This document shows positions 24,257 through 33,727 of a stretch of 64,000 bases of DNA, one piece after another. The notes beneath the pieces are model-generated. The model was not told the DNA's origin. It did not search any database and worked only from the letters and a program-made list of their open reading frames with translations. The translations under genes and the position numbers were made by a program. The stretch lies in contig OZ241737.1 in assembly GCA_965200885.1 (NCBI GenBank), forward strand, positions 2,108,001-2,172,000, given 5' to 3'. Origin of the DNA: MPNP01 sp026710155 (GTDB lineage: Bacteria > Pseudomonadota > Alphaproteobacteria > Rhodobacterales > Rhodobacteraceae). Numbering within the stretch: position 1 is the stretch's first letter; each line of letters begins with the position of its first letter.

Positions 24257-26767
24257 ATGCATTATTCCCTAATCGAAGAAAATGGCAATGTACTGAACCG
24301 GGATGAGTTTGGAGGCAAGGCTTCGAAGCTATCAAAACTGCCACAAATGGGAATATCAATCCCCAGATCAGTCGTTTTACCGATAAAAACGGTCAGGTCC
24401 GTGGCACAAGGTTCAATTCTGAATACAGATGAATTGCTTTCTCATTTTCCGGAAGATTCATTGCTTGCCGTCAGGCCTAGCGCTCAGCATGTTGAATGGG
24501 GAGGACTACAGGCAATCCTGAATGTGGGTATGAATACGCGCTCATTTCAAAAAATCGTCAATAATCTTGGTCAAGAGTTAGCAGAATTAATCTACCTTAA
24601 TTTCATTGTTGATTATTCGGTTAGGGTATTCAGGCTTGATCCTGAAGAATTTGAGGATATTCAGGGAAGAAAAATTCCACAAGTTGAAAAAATCAAGCAT
24701 GCACTGGATTTTTATCAATCTGAAATGGATGAGGAATTTACACAGGATTCCAGGGAACAACTGTATCACTGTATCAGATCCATGGCCCGAATTTGGGAAG
24801 GCACCACTGCAAGAATGCTTAGAAGAGCCCAGGATGCGCCCGAGGATTCAGGCCTTGGCCTAATCATCCAGGAAATGGTCTACCAGAGTGGAAATGGAGT
24901 TCTCAAGTTTGGCAAAAGCCATTTGCAGACAATAAACAAGCAGGAAAGCCGACATGAAATCACTTATTTCGATGTTGTATTGCCTGGCAAGAATCAGATC
25001 AAACCAGACACAACGAATGAGGTGCGGAATACCTTAAATAAATATCACTCAACCCTCCGTGGTGAATTAAAGGATGAATTTGAGTTGGTGTTTATTGCTG
25101 AAAACAACCAACCGGTCATTCTTGATTATAAGATTCCGACCAGAACCGTTAACTCTGAAATAAAGGTAGCGGTCAAATTGGTTAAGGATAATATAATAAA
25201 CAAATCGGATGCCTTGATGAGGATCGATCCGGAAAGCCTTACTCGGGCAATCCACGTACAACTGGGTGATTTCAACCAGGAAAAAATATTATCCAGGGGA
25301 ATCGCTGCCAGTCCTGGAGCTGCCTCAGGAGTTATAGTCTTTTCTTCAAGGGCTGCTGAGGAAATGGCAATCAAGGAACAATCTTGCATTCTGGTTCGAC
25401 CGGAAACGGGGCCTGAAGATATTAAGGGGATGTATACTGCCAAGGGGGTTCTGACTGGGCGTGGTGGACTTACCAGTCATGCAGCGGTAATTGCGAGGAG
25501 TTTGGGCGTACCGTGTGTTGCGGCAGCAACCGACTTGGAGTTCAATCCCAAGGAAAAAACCTTGGTGGCAAAGAGTGGAACAATATTGAGTGAGGGTGAT
25601 CACATCACGATTGATGGTTCCGATGGGATAGTTATCGAGGGGTTTGTTCCCAAAGTTAGGCAAAGTCTGGATACCGATTTTGATACTTTTCTCAACTGGT
25701 CCGACGAGATCAGGGATATTGGAGTCAGGGCCAATGCCGATACACTGGATGAAGTGGCAGTCGCCAAGGGTTTCGGGGCCGAAGGAATTGGGCTGTGCCG
25801 AACTGAACATATGTTTTTTGCAGAATCCCGATTGACTGTAATGCGGGAAATGATTTTCAGAGACTCCACTGAAGATCGAAGGGAAGTGTTGAAGGATCTT
25901 CTGGTGATGCAAAAGGGAGACTTCCAGGAGCTTTTTGTGCAAATGGCCGGTTTTCCCGTTTGTATCCGATTGTTGGATCCTCCGCTTCATGAATTCCTGC
26001 CTCGGGATCAGGAAGAAATTCGCGAGTTGGCTGATGCGCTGGATTTGCCGGCAAGTCAGATTTACACGAGAATGGATGAGTTAAGGGAATTCAATCCCAT
26101 GCTCGGAATGCGAGGGGTAAGGTTGGGCATAACCATGCCTGAAATTTATGAAATGCAGGCCAGAGCCATATTTGAAGCCGCTGCCAAAGTAGTGAGGTCG
26201 GGCTTGAAAGCAAATCCGGAAATCATGATTCCCCTGGTCTCTGCCAATCGCGAAGTTGAACTGGTCAAGGATCTGGTAGATACAATTGCTTTGGATGTAC
26301 AAGAGAAAACCGATTCTGAACTTACATACAAGATTGGTGTCATGGTAGAAACACCACGAGCCGCAATGCGCGCGGGAGACCTTGCCGAAAAATCTTCCTT
26401 TCTGAGTTTTGGCACCAATGATCTCACGCAACTTGCATTTGGCATCAGCAGGGATGATGCTTCAAGAATTATAGATGAATATCTTAAAAAAGGTGTCCTG
26501 GATGCTGATCCGTTTGTTAGTATAGATAATGACGGTGTTGGTGAACTTTTACACATGGCTGTTCAAAGGGGAAGAAAGGTCAGAAAGGATTTGATCTTGT
26601 CCATATGTGGTGAACATTCGGCAGATCCGGATACAATTCAATTTTGTCGGGAAGCGAATTTTTCCTATGTATCATGCACTCCTTACAGAATTCCAATAGC
26701 AAAACTTGCCGCTGCTCAATGTGTGATTTTGGATGAATTGGAGAATGATGAAAAAGCCACAACTTGA
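24257..26767 (+). CDS. ppdK: Pyruvate, phosphate dikinase
   Basis: The frame is open from 24200; the ATG at 24257 (MHYSLIEENG) gives 836 residues, slightly shorter than the usual 870-900. Domains in order: a shortened N-terminal ATP-grasp part, a swivelling domain with the phospho-His site GGLTSHAAVIARSLGVPCV, and the C-terminal PEP/pyruvate barrel with GAEGIGLCRTEHMFF, LGMRGVRLGI, FGTNDLTQL and catalytic Cys in SICGEH. The motif after the catalytic Cys reads GEHSADP where GEHGGDP is common. It interconverts PEP and pyruvate. Position after glyS is conserved in many alphaproteobacteria. Confidence 0.92.
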   Translation: MHYSLIEENGNVLNRDEFGGKASKLSKLPQMGISIPRSVVLPIKTVRSVAQGSILNTDELLSHFPEDSLLAVRPSAQHVEWGGLQAILNVGMNTRSFQKIVNNLGQELAELIYLNFIVDYSVRVFRLDPEEFEDIQGRKIPQVEKIKHALDFYQSEMDEEFTQDSREQLYHCIRSMARIWEGTTARMLRRAQDAPEDSGLGLIIQEMVYQSGNGVLKFGKSHLQTINKQESRHEITYFDVVLPGKNQIKPDTTNEVRNTLNKYHSTLRGELKDEFELVFIAENNQPVILDYKIPTRTVNSEIKVAVKLVKDNIINKSDALMRIDPESLTRAIHVQLGDFNQEKILSRGIAASPGAASGVIVFSSRAAEEMAIKEQSCILVRPETGPEDIKGMYTAKGVLTGRGGLTSHAAVIARSLGVPCVAAATDLEFNPKEKTLVAKSGTILSEGDHITIDGSDGIVIEGFVPKVRQSLDTDFDTFLNWSDEIRDIGVRANADTLDEVAVAKGFGAEGIGLCRTEHMFFAESRLTVMREMIFRDSTEDRREVLKDLLVMQKGDFQELFVQMAGFPVCIRLLDPPLHEFLPRDQEEIRELADALDLPASQIYTRMDELREFNPMLGMRGVRLGITMPEIYEMQARAIFEAAAKVVRSGLKANPEIMIPLVSANREVELVKDLVDTIALDVQEKTDSELTYKIGVMVETPRAAMRAGDLAEKSSFLSFGTNDLTQLAFGISRDDASRIIDEYLKKGVLDADPFVSIDNDGVGELLHMAVQRGRKVRKDLILSICGEHSADPDTIQFCREANFSYVSCTPYRIPIAKLAAAQCVILDELENDEKATT

Positions 26768-26893
26768 CAATCAAGATTTTCGTATTAGATTCGGATATCG
26801 TTTAATACAAGGCATGATCAATCAGCCATCAATTCATACCAGATTGGGGATTTGAGCAGTTGTTTGTTTTTATTTTTAAAATGAAAAGCTGTT

Positions 26894-27763
26894 ATGTTAA
26901 ATAAAATGAATATTTCAAGACTATCCAGAATCATGAATACCATGTTTCTGGGTTTGGGTATAGGGTTAATTATTCCATACTCTATTTTGGCACATGACCA
27001 TGATACTGGGCCGATTATACCACCTCCCGAAATTGCAAACAAATTTTTGGATGATCGCGGGATTTTGGTGGCCAATATTGAAATACGACCAGAACTCCAG
27101 TTCTTTTTTCCAGTTCAAATACCGGAAATTACACGAGACAAGATTGCCTTACCCCGTCAAAGACCCACAATCTTCTTTCCAGGCACTGACTATCAAAATG
27201 CCGTGGAATATTTCACCCTACCTCAACAGAGACCGGATCCATTTTTTTCCAACACAGTAATTCATGACATTAAATACAAGTTTGCCTTGCCCTACAGCAG
27301 GCCCCTGTCCCCCTTGTTTTCGGTACAGACACGAAGCCTCTTGGAATTGGGAACCCCCAAGTTAAGAGAGAAGTCCTTAAATGATTTTGGGTGTTTGGTT
27401 GAAGCTATTTATTTTGAAGCCCGAGGAGAAACTCTAAAGGGCCAAAGGGCCGTAGCCGAAGTTATTTTGAACAGGGTGAAATCACCTGATTTCCCAAACA
27501 CGATTTGTGATGTTATCCATCAAGGTGGTGTCAAAAAGGCCCGTTGCCAATTTAGCTACTATTGTGATGGAAAGTCTGAAAAATTCCATGAATCAAAGGT
27601 CTATATGGAAATTCAAAATATGGTCCTGCGATTCTTGAATGGTCAATATCCACAGATTTTTGCTGAATCCACTCATTTTCATGCATCCCATGTAAAACCG
27701 TTTTGGACTTCCGAATTTCGCTACCTTGGGAAAGCAGGAAAACATCATTTCTATTCTCAGTAA
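26894..27763 (+). CDS. SleB-like cell-wall hydrolase
   Basis: A 289-residue exported protein. A hydrophobic leader (MFLGLGIGLIIPYSILAHDHD) is followed by a proline-rich segment with repeated ALPRQRP, TLPQQRPD and ALPYSRPL motifs. The C-terminal Hydrolase_2/SleB domain has LVEAIYFEARGETLKGQRAVAEVILNRV with the catalytic Glu, then CQFSYYCDGK and HFHASHVKPFW. It should cut peptidoglycan glycan strands in the periplasm. Upstream Met codons (26894 or later) leave the exact start open. Confidence 0.87.
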   Translation: MLNKMNISRLSRIMNTMFLGLGIGLIIPYSILAHDHDTGPIIPPPEIANKFLDDRGILVANIEIRPELQFFFPVQIPEITRDKIALPRQRPTIFFPGTDYQNAVEYFTLPQQRPDPFFSNTVIHDIKYKFALPYSRPLSPLFSVQTRSLLELGTPKLREKSLNDFGCLVEAIYFEARGETLKGQRAVAEVILNRVKSPDFPNTICDVIHQGGVKKARCQFSYYCDGKSEKFHESKVYMEIQNMVLRFLNGQYPQIFAESTHFHASHVKPFWTSEFRYLGKAGKHHFYSQ

Positions 27764-27827
27764 ATCGCCTTCCATAGCCCAGGAAATACCTGTACAATTG
27801 GCATGAGCTAAACTGGAAAACGAAAAA

Positions 27828-29171
27828 ATGGGTATTTCTTATTTTGGAACTGATGGAATAAGAGGGCAGGCCAATACCTTTCCCCTGACTGCAGAAGTGA
27901 CCTTGAAAGTAGGCATGGCGGCAGGAATGTTTTTCCGTGAAACCTCCAACAACCAGCACAGGGTGGTTATCGGCAAGGATACCAGACGTTCAGGTTACAT
28001 GCTGGAAAATGCCTTGACTGCAGGCTTGACGGCTTCGGGCATGAACGTTCATCTATTGGGGCCCATACCCACACCAGCTATCGGATTGCTGACCAAGTCG
28101 ATGCGCGCTGACCTCGGCGTAATGATTACAGCTTCACACAATGGGTACCAGGATAATGGAATGAAGTTTTTTGGCCCCGATGGATACAAACTTTCCATGG
28201 AGTCAGAAAAGCAAATCGAAAAATTGATTGATACTGACTTGCCGTTGGAATTGCCTGAAAACATCGGTCGTGCCGAAAGGATTGATGGGGGATTGGGAAG
28301 ATATATCGAATTTGCCAAAACAACCTTTCCCAAGAATTTGCGTCTGAATGGTCTGCGAATCGTCATTGACTGTGCCAATGGTGCCGGATATAAGGTTGCG
28401 CCTGAAATTTTATGGGAACTCGGCGCCGAGGTCGTACCGATTGGTGTTTCGCCCAATGGCTTCAACATCAACCAGAATTGTGGATCGACCTGTCCGGCAT
28501 TGCTAATTGAAAAAATCAAGGAAACCAGGGCAGATGTTGGTTTGGCCCTGGATGGTGATGGGGACAGAATCCTGGTCTGTGATGAGAAGGGTAGGGTCAT
28601 TGACGGTGATCAGTTACTTGCCTTGTTTGCAACCCGACTGGCGGATAATGGCCAACTTCATAAAAATACGGTGGTTGCAACAAAAATGTCGAATCTGGGT
28701 TTGCAAAAATATTTGCAAGAAAAAGGAATAACCCTGATCATGACATCGGTGGGGGATCGGAATATTTCCAAGGAGATGCTTGCCAGAGGTTTCAGTTTGG
28801 GTGGTGAAAACTCAGGTCACATAATTCTTTCAAAGTATTCAACAACCGGTGATGGCATTATTGCAGCCCTGCAGTTTCTTTCGGTGTTGGTTGAAACAGG
28901 TAACAAGGCAAGCGAGGTCACCAATGTATTCAAACCAGTACCACAGATCTTGCGGAATGTAAGAATCCATAAGGGTAGCGATCCGACGAAGGATGAAATG
29001 GTTCAGCAAATCATAAGCAACAATGTTGACAAACTCAACGGCAGGGGGCAGGTTTTTGTTCGAAAATCTGGAACAGAGCCTGTAGTGCGGGTGCTGGTTA
29101 CTGGCGAGTGCATAAATTCAATTACCGAAATTGCCAACGAAATCGAAAATGCGGTATTGATGGCCGCTTGA
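27828..29171 (+). CDS. glmM: Phosphoglucosamine mutase
   Basis: A 447-residue alpha-D-phosphohexomutase. It starts MGISYFGTDGIRGQAN, has the phospho-Ser loop MITASHNGYQDNGMKFF with Ser103, the metal-binding loop LDGDGDRI, and the sugar-phosphate motifs GGENSGHII and RKSGTEPVVRVLV. It converts glucosamine-6-phosphate to glucosamine-1-phosphate for UDP-GlcNAc synthesis. Length is exactly that of the family. The 3' end is followed by an FAD monooxygenase gene. Confidence 0.97.
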   Translation: MGISYFGTDGIRGQANTFPLTAEVTLKVGMAAGMFFRETSNNQHRVVIGKDTRRSGYMLENALTAGLTASGMNVHLLGPIPTPAIGLLTKSMRADLGVMITASHNGYQDNGMKFFGPDGYKLSMESEKQIEKLIDTDLPLELPENIGRAERIDGGLGRYIEFAKTTFPKNLRLNGLRIVIDCANGAGYKVAPEILWELGAEVVPIGVSPNGFNINQNCGSTCPALLIEKIKETRADVGLALDGDGDRILVCDEKGRVIDGDQLLALFATRLADNGQLHKNTVVATKMSNLGLQKYLQEKGITLIMTSVGDRNISKEMLARGFSLGGENSGHIILSKYSTTGDGIIAALQFLSVLVETGNKASEVTNVFKPVPQILRNVRIHKGSDPTKDEMVQQIISNNVDKLNGRGQVFVRKSGTEPVVRVLVTGECINSITEIANEIENAVLMAA

Positions 29172-29257
29172 CCCTGTTCTTAAGTAGGCAAAAGGGTCAA
29201 CACCACATCATAAATCTCTTTGATGACTTACCAGGAAACAATTCAACTCATGGCGAT

Positions 29258-30517
29258 ATGATCAGGAAACAATACTGCGACATATTTATTTCGGGCGGTG
29301 GATTGGCTGGTCTGATAACAGCCATTTCAGTTGCTGACAAGTTTTCAAAAATAATTTGTTGCGACTCCAGTCTGGACTTTGATTTGGATTCTTCTGACTT
29401 GCCTCCTGACAAGAGAGTCACTGCGCTGTTCAACAGCTCATTGGATTATCTTGCTAACCTGATACCCCTGGAAACATTATTGTCCAATTGTGGGAAAAGA
29501 TTGTCAGAGATCCAAATCGTTGAAGCAGGTGAAAATGGCAAACTCATACAAACAACTTCCTTTAAATCCCATTCCATGGGTAGAGAGCAATTTGGCTGGC
29601 TAATACCAAACGAAAATTTGCGAAAGGTATTGATCGCCGAAGTCTTGCAAAATCCGAGAATAACCACCTTGCCCAAGAATGGTGTCGAGAAAGTCATTAC
29701 CAGAACAAAAGAGGCACATGTTTTCCTGAGCAATGGGGACAGGGTGGTATCCCGGCTACTGATTGGAGCAGATGGCATGAACTCAAGGGTAAGAGCAACC
29801 CTCGGGATCAATACCAATCGTATAAACCTCCCTCAGAGTGGAATAACCTTCAATGTCAGGCATCAACTGCCCATAAGTCATAAATCGATTGAAATCTACA
29901 AGTCCGGGGGACCATTCACGATAATTCCACTACCCGGCGAAAATGAATATTCTTCCAATATTATCTGGATGGACTCAGACAGAAATATCGACATCTACAG
30001 CCATATGGATAGCGACAGGTTTACCTTGGAAGTAATGAAACGCTCACTTGGAATGGTTGGTGATATTGAAATTGTTTCACCACTCTCGAAATGGTCAGGA
30101 ACCTATCAGATGGCCAACAAGCTAAGTCACGAAAGAGCCGTTTTGATTGCAGAGGCTGCCCATAATTTACCTCCAATTGGAGCACAGGGACTTAATCTGA
30201 CAATAAATGACATCAAAATGCTGAACGGATATCTTGCCAAATCAGAAGATCCAGGTGATTGCAAGGTTTTGAATGGCTATTGCTCAACCAGATATCTACC
30301 AACATTGTTGAAGTTTGTGGGTACAAATTTACTGAACGTGATGTCGTTTTCCAATATTCTTCCTTTTAAATTAATACGAAAAGGGGGAACAAAGGTATTT
30401 GCAAACAACAGGCAACTTCAAAGCATGTTGATTAAATTTGGACTCGGTGAAGGGCTTTTTGACTTAAAACCTTTTCACGGAAAGAATAAAGTGTTCAACG
30501 ACAGGCTTCGGGGTTAG
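29258..30517 (+). CDS. UbiH/COQ6-family FAD-dependent hydroxylase
   Basis: A 419-residue flavoprotein from ATG 29258. The FAD dinucleotide fold opens YCDIFISGGGLAGLITAISVA. The middle DG motif is LLIGADGMNSRVRATLGI, and the third FAD motif reads AEAAHNLPPIGAQGLNLTIND (the usual GDAAH is AEAAH). It probably hydroxylates a ubiquinone ring precursor. A longer frame starts inside glmM at 29108 but its first 50 residues do not fit the family. Several conserved positions are unusual, so specificity within UbiH/UbiF/UbiI is open. Confidence 0.86.
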   Translation: MIRKQYCDIFISGGGLAGLITAISVADKFSKIICCDSSLDFDLDSSDLPPDKRVTALFNSSLDYLANLIPLETLLSNCGKRLSEIQIVEAGENGKLIQTTSFKSHSMGREQFGWLIPNENLRKVLIAEVLQNPRITTLPKNGVEKVITRTKEAHVFLSNGDRVVSRLLIGADGMNSRVRATLGINTNRINLPQSGITFNVRHQLPISHKSIEIYKSGGPFTIIPLPGENEYSSNIIWMDSDRNIDIYSHMDSDRFTLEVMKRSLGMVGDIEIVSPLSKWSGTYQMANKLSHERAVLIAEAAHNLPPIGAQGLNLTINDIKMLNGYLAKSEDPGDCKVLNGYCSTRYLPTLLKFVGTNLLNVMSFSNILPFKLIRKGGTKVFANNRQLQSMLIKFGLGEGLFDLKPFHGKNKVFNDRLRG

Positions 30518-30614
30518 AAATTACCTGTACAATAATTATATCCTGCAATTCAAGATTGATGGAAAAATGACCTTTTTCCATTTCCAGCACAAAAAATATA
30601 GATTGGAGAACAAA

Positions 30615-31637
30615 ATGCGAGTGTATTATGACCGTGATTGTGATGTAAACCTCATCAAGGATAAGAAGGTTGCAATTTTGGGTTATGGATCACAAGGTCA
30701 TGCCCATGCCCTTAACTTAAGGGATTCCGGAGCGAAAAAAATTGTTGTTGCCCTCAGGGAGAATTCTTCCTCGGCAGCCAAGGCCAAGGCTCAGGGATTG
30801 GAGGTGATGGAAATTTCGGAAGCTTCGGCATGGTGTGATTTGATCATGTTTACGATGCCTGATGAACTGCAGGCGGAAACCTATTACAAATATGTTCATG
30901 ATCATATTCGGGAAGGTGCAGCCATCGCCTTTGCCCACGGTTTGAATATCCACTTCCAACTGATCACTCCGAAGTCCGGCGTTGACGTGGTCATGATTGC
31001 ACCCAAAGGACCGGGGCACACCGTAAGGGGTGAATTCGTCAAAGGTGGGGGTGTACCCTGTCTTGTGGCTGTTGACAGAGATGCAACCGGTTCTGCCATG
31101 GAAACGGCATTATCCTACTGTGCTGCCATCGGGGGCGGCCGCTCGGGAATCATCGAGACCGATTTCAAGGAAGAATGCGAAACTGACCTGTTTGGCGAAC
31201 AGGCCGTCCTTTGCGGAGGATTGGTGGAACTGATCAGACAGGGATTTGAAACACTTGTCGAAGCGGGCTATGCACCTGAAATGGCCTACTTTGAATGCTT
31301 GCATGAAGTCAAGCTCATCGTTGACCTGATTTATGAGGGTGGTATTGCCAACATGAATTATTCGATTTCGAATACGGCTGAATATGGCGAATATTATTCA
31401 GGACCAAAGGTATTGCCATATGATGAGACCAAGACACGAATGAAGAAGATTCTAAGTGATATCCAGAATGGCAAATTTACCAGTGAGTGGATGCGTGAAT
31501 GTTCTGTAGGCCAACCATCCTTCAAGGCAATCAGAAGAGTTAACGATGCCCATCAGATCGAGGAAGTCGGCCAGAAACTGAGAGCAATGATGCCGTGGAT
31601 TACCGAAGGCAAGTTGGTTGATCAGCAAAAGAACTGA
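30615..31637 (+). CDS. ilvC: Ketol-acid reductoisomerase
   Basis: A 340-residue class I KARI from ATG 30615 (MRVYYDRDCDVNLI). It has the NADPH loop VAILGYGSQGHAHALNLRDSG, the IAPKGPGHTVRGEFVKGGGVPCL segment, and the acidic Mg-binding residues in DLFGEQAVLCGGL and FECLHEVKLIVDLIYEGG. It catalyses the second step of branched-chain amino acid synthesis. Upstream codons to 30567 are open but not family-like. The gene looks intact and stands alone. Confidence 0.97.
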   Translation: MRVYYDRDCDVNLIKDKKVAILGYGSQGHAHALNLRDSGAKKIVVALRENSSSAAKAKAQGLEVMEISEASAWCDLIMFTMPDELQAETYYKYVHDHIREGAAIAFAHGLNIHFQLITPKSGVDVVMIAPKGPGHTVRGEFVKGGGVPCLVAVDRDATGSAMETALSYCAAIGGGRSGIIETDFKEECETDLFGEQAVLCGGLVELIRQGFETLVEAGYAPEMAYFECLHEVKLIVDLIYEGGIANMNYSISNTAEYGEYYSGPKVLPYDETKTRMKKILSDIQNGKFTSEWMRECSVGQPSFKAIRRVNDAHQIEEVGQKLRAMMPWITEGKLVDQQKN

Positions 31638-31755
31638 TGAAATCAGCCGTTTGAAGCAACCTCAATTCAGTTTCATAATCTGCAATCACAGGGATTTCCG
31701 GTAAACATTGATGTTTGACAAACTTCTGCCTTTTTTTCTTGCTGGTTCATAATTC

Positions 31756-32925
31756 TCAGGATTTTTGATATGTTTCCATCAAGGATTCAAATCTTTTGAA
31801 GAGGTAAAAACTGTCCTGTGGACCTGGGCTTGCCTCGGGATGAAATTGAACCGAATATATCGGATGGGTTCTGCTTCTCAAGCCACAATTTGTACCATCA
31901 AATAGGGAAATATGGGTTTCTTCCACATCTGGTGGAAGTGACTCCCTGTCAACCATGAAGCCATGATTCATGGTAGTGATTTCCACCTTGTTCGTATCCA
32001 ACTCCTTGACTGGATGGTTGGCGCCATGGTGACCATGACCCATCTTGACCGTTTTGGCTCCGAGTGCAAAGGCCAGCAATTGATGACCAAGGCAAATACC
32101 GAATATTGGTATCCCCGTTGTAATGAGCTTCTTGAGCAGGGGCACGATATAGGTAGCAGTTGCTTCTGGGTCTCCGGGTCCATTCGAAAGGAATATGCCA
32201 TCCGGTTTCCATTCCATGATTTCATCAAATGTGCTTTCAACTGGAAATACCCTTGAAAAGGCTCCGACCGAAGTGAGGCACCTGAGTATGTTGTCCTTGG
32301 CCCCAAAATCCAGTGAAGCGACCTTGTACTTGAATGATCCGGGGGCTGTATATCCTTCTGGCCAATCCCAGAGTGACCTGTCCCAATTTACCGGTGATTT
32401 GCGGGTAACCTCCTTGGCCAGATCCTTATTCATCAAACCGGGGAATGAACCAAGCATTTTCCTGGCCTTTTCCAAATCCTCAACCCAATTGGACGAGTGG
32501 ATAATTGCAATGTCAAGTGCACCTTTATTTCTAACCAATCGGGTTAGTGCTCTTGTATCAACTCCCGTAATTCCAACCAAATCCTCATTGATCAACCACT
32601 TATCAAGACCGCTTTCACTTCTCCAGTTGGAAGGTTGGGTTGGAGGCCATTTGGTAATCACTCCCTCTATAACCGGCGTCTCTGTTTCATAATCCTCAGG
32701 ATTTGAACCCACATTGCCTATATGTGGAAAGGTGAAACAGACGATTTGATTGCAATAGGATGGATCGCTTATAATTTCCTGATAACCTGTCATCGATGTA
32801 TTGAAACAAAGTTCACCTACGCGAATACCCTTGGCACCAAATCCCTGTCCTTTTATGACTGTACCATCAGGCAGCAGTATGAGACCAGGAACCTTATCCT
32901 CTAAAGTGTTCAATATTTTATCCAT
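31756..32925 (-). CDS. carA: Carbamoyl-phosphate synthase small subunit
   Basis: A 389-residue class I glutamine amidotransferase subunit. The N-terminal CPSase domain has GELCFNTSMTGYQEIISDPSY and TGVDTRALTRLVRNKGAL. The amidotransferase half has FLSNGPGDPEA, the nucleophile Cys in PIFGICLGHQLLA, and the His/Glu pair in YSVQFHPEASPGP. It supplies ammonia for carbamoyl phosphate in arginine and pyrimidine synthesis. It is divergent from the YqeY gene across 118 bases, an arrangement common in alphaproteobacteria. Confidence 0.97.
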   Translation of the reverse strand: MDKILNTLEDKVPGLILLPDGTVIKGQGFGAKGIRVGELCFNTSMTGYQEIISDPSYCNQIVCFTFPHIGNVGSNPEDYETETPVIEGVITKWPPTQPSNWRSESGLDKWLINEDLVGITGVDTRALTRLVRNKGALDIAIIHSSNWVEDLEKARKMLGSFPGLMNKDLAKEVTRKSPVNWDRSLWDWPEGYTAPGSFKYKVASLDFGAKDNILRCLTSVGAFSRVFPVESTFDEIMEWKPDGIFLSNGPGDPEATATYIVPLLKKLITTGIPIFGICLGHQLLAFALGAKTVKMGHGHHGANHPVKELDTNKVEITTMNHGFMVDRESLPPDVEETHISLFDGTNCGLRSRTHPIYSVQFHPEASPGPQDSFYLFKRFESLMETYQKS

Positions 32926-33043
32926 TATTAGTCAGAGATGTTCAATCATTTGGTTTTAAATGAGGGATTGCAAAATATTTCCAAAAAAATGGTATCTTTA
33001 AACCCAGAATAAATGTTCTAACCTATTTAGTGTAGGAATTATT

Positions 33044-33505
33044 ATGAATTTACGGAAAAATATTGCCGAGGGGCTTCATCAAGCCCAGATAGAAAATACC
33101 AAGGATATTTTGCCTGTCCTTCGGTTGATCAATACGGTGATTGTCGACCGCGACAGACAGGCTCGTGAGGAGGGTAATGTAGAAGGTGTTTCCGATAGGA
33201 TAATATATGAAGTTCTGGTTAAAATGCTGGAGCAAAAGAAAATGAACTTCAAATCACATGAAGAGAAGGGTGAAGCAGATCTGGCCAATCAGGAAATGGC
33301 AGAGATCAAATTGATACAAGGTCTCCTTCCAAGAAAACTGACAGGTATCGAAACCATTCAGGCTGTTGATCGAGCAATCAAGACCCTTGAGGCCAGCGGG
33401 GTTCGAGACAAGGGATATGTAATGGCCTCCTTGAGGAAAAACTACAATTGGGGGCAAATGGATTTTCACTTTGCCAATTCTCACTTGGTAAAAAAACTAT
33501 GCTAA
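33044..33505 (+). CDS. GatB/YqeY domain protein
   Basis: A 153-residue helical protein (NLRKNIAEGLHQAQIENTKDILPVLRLI...EMAEIKLIQGLLPRKLT...ALEASGVRDKGYVMASLRKNY) matching free-standing YqeY, the tRNA-binding-like helical domain related to the tail of GatB. Members are thought to act in tRNA-dependent amidation or translation, but the precise role is not established. It has a Shine-Dalgarno-like aggaat before ATG 33044. No gatCAB is adjacent. Confidence 0.93.
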   Translation: MNLRKNIAEGLHQAQIENTKDILPVLRLINTVIVDRDRQAREEGNVEGVSDRIIYEVLVKMLEQKKMNFKSHEEKGEADLANQEMAEIKLIQGLLPRKLTGIETIQAVDRAIKTLEASGVRDKGYVMASLRKNYNWGQMDFHFANSHLVKKLC

Positions 33506-33727
33506 AAATGAACCCACGGGTATTTTACATATATGCCGCATGGGGGGCAGAATATTGCCCGTGCAGATCTTGACCAGAAGAAGGGGTTAATTCCAGACTT
33601 CATTACCTCTCGCCAGATTCCAGATGGATGACCTGGTTAGAAAGAATACCTGAATGAAGGATTCTTGGAAATCCGATACAACTGCCTTTGGCACTCCAAA
33701 CCCCTGATGCTTGAGGGTTTGGAAAGT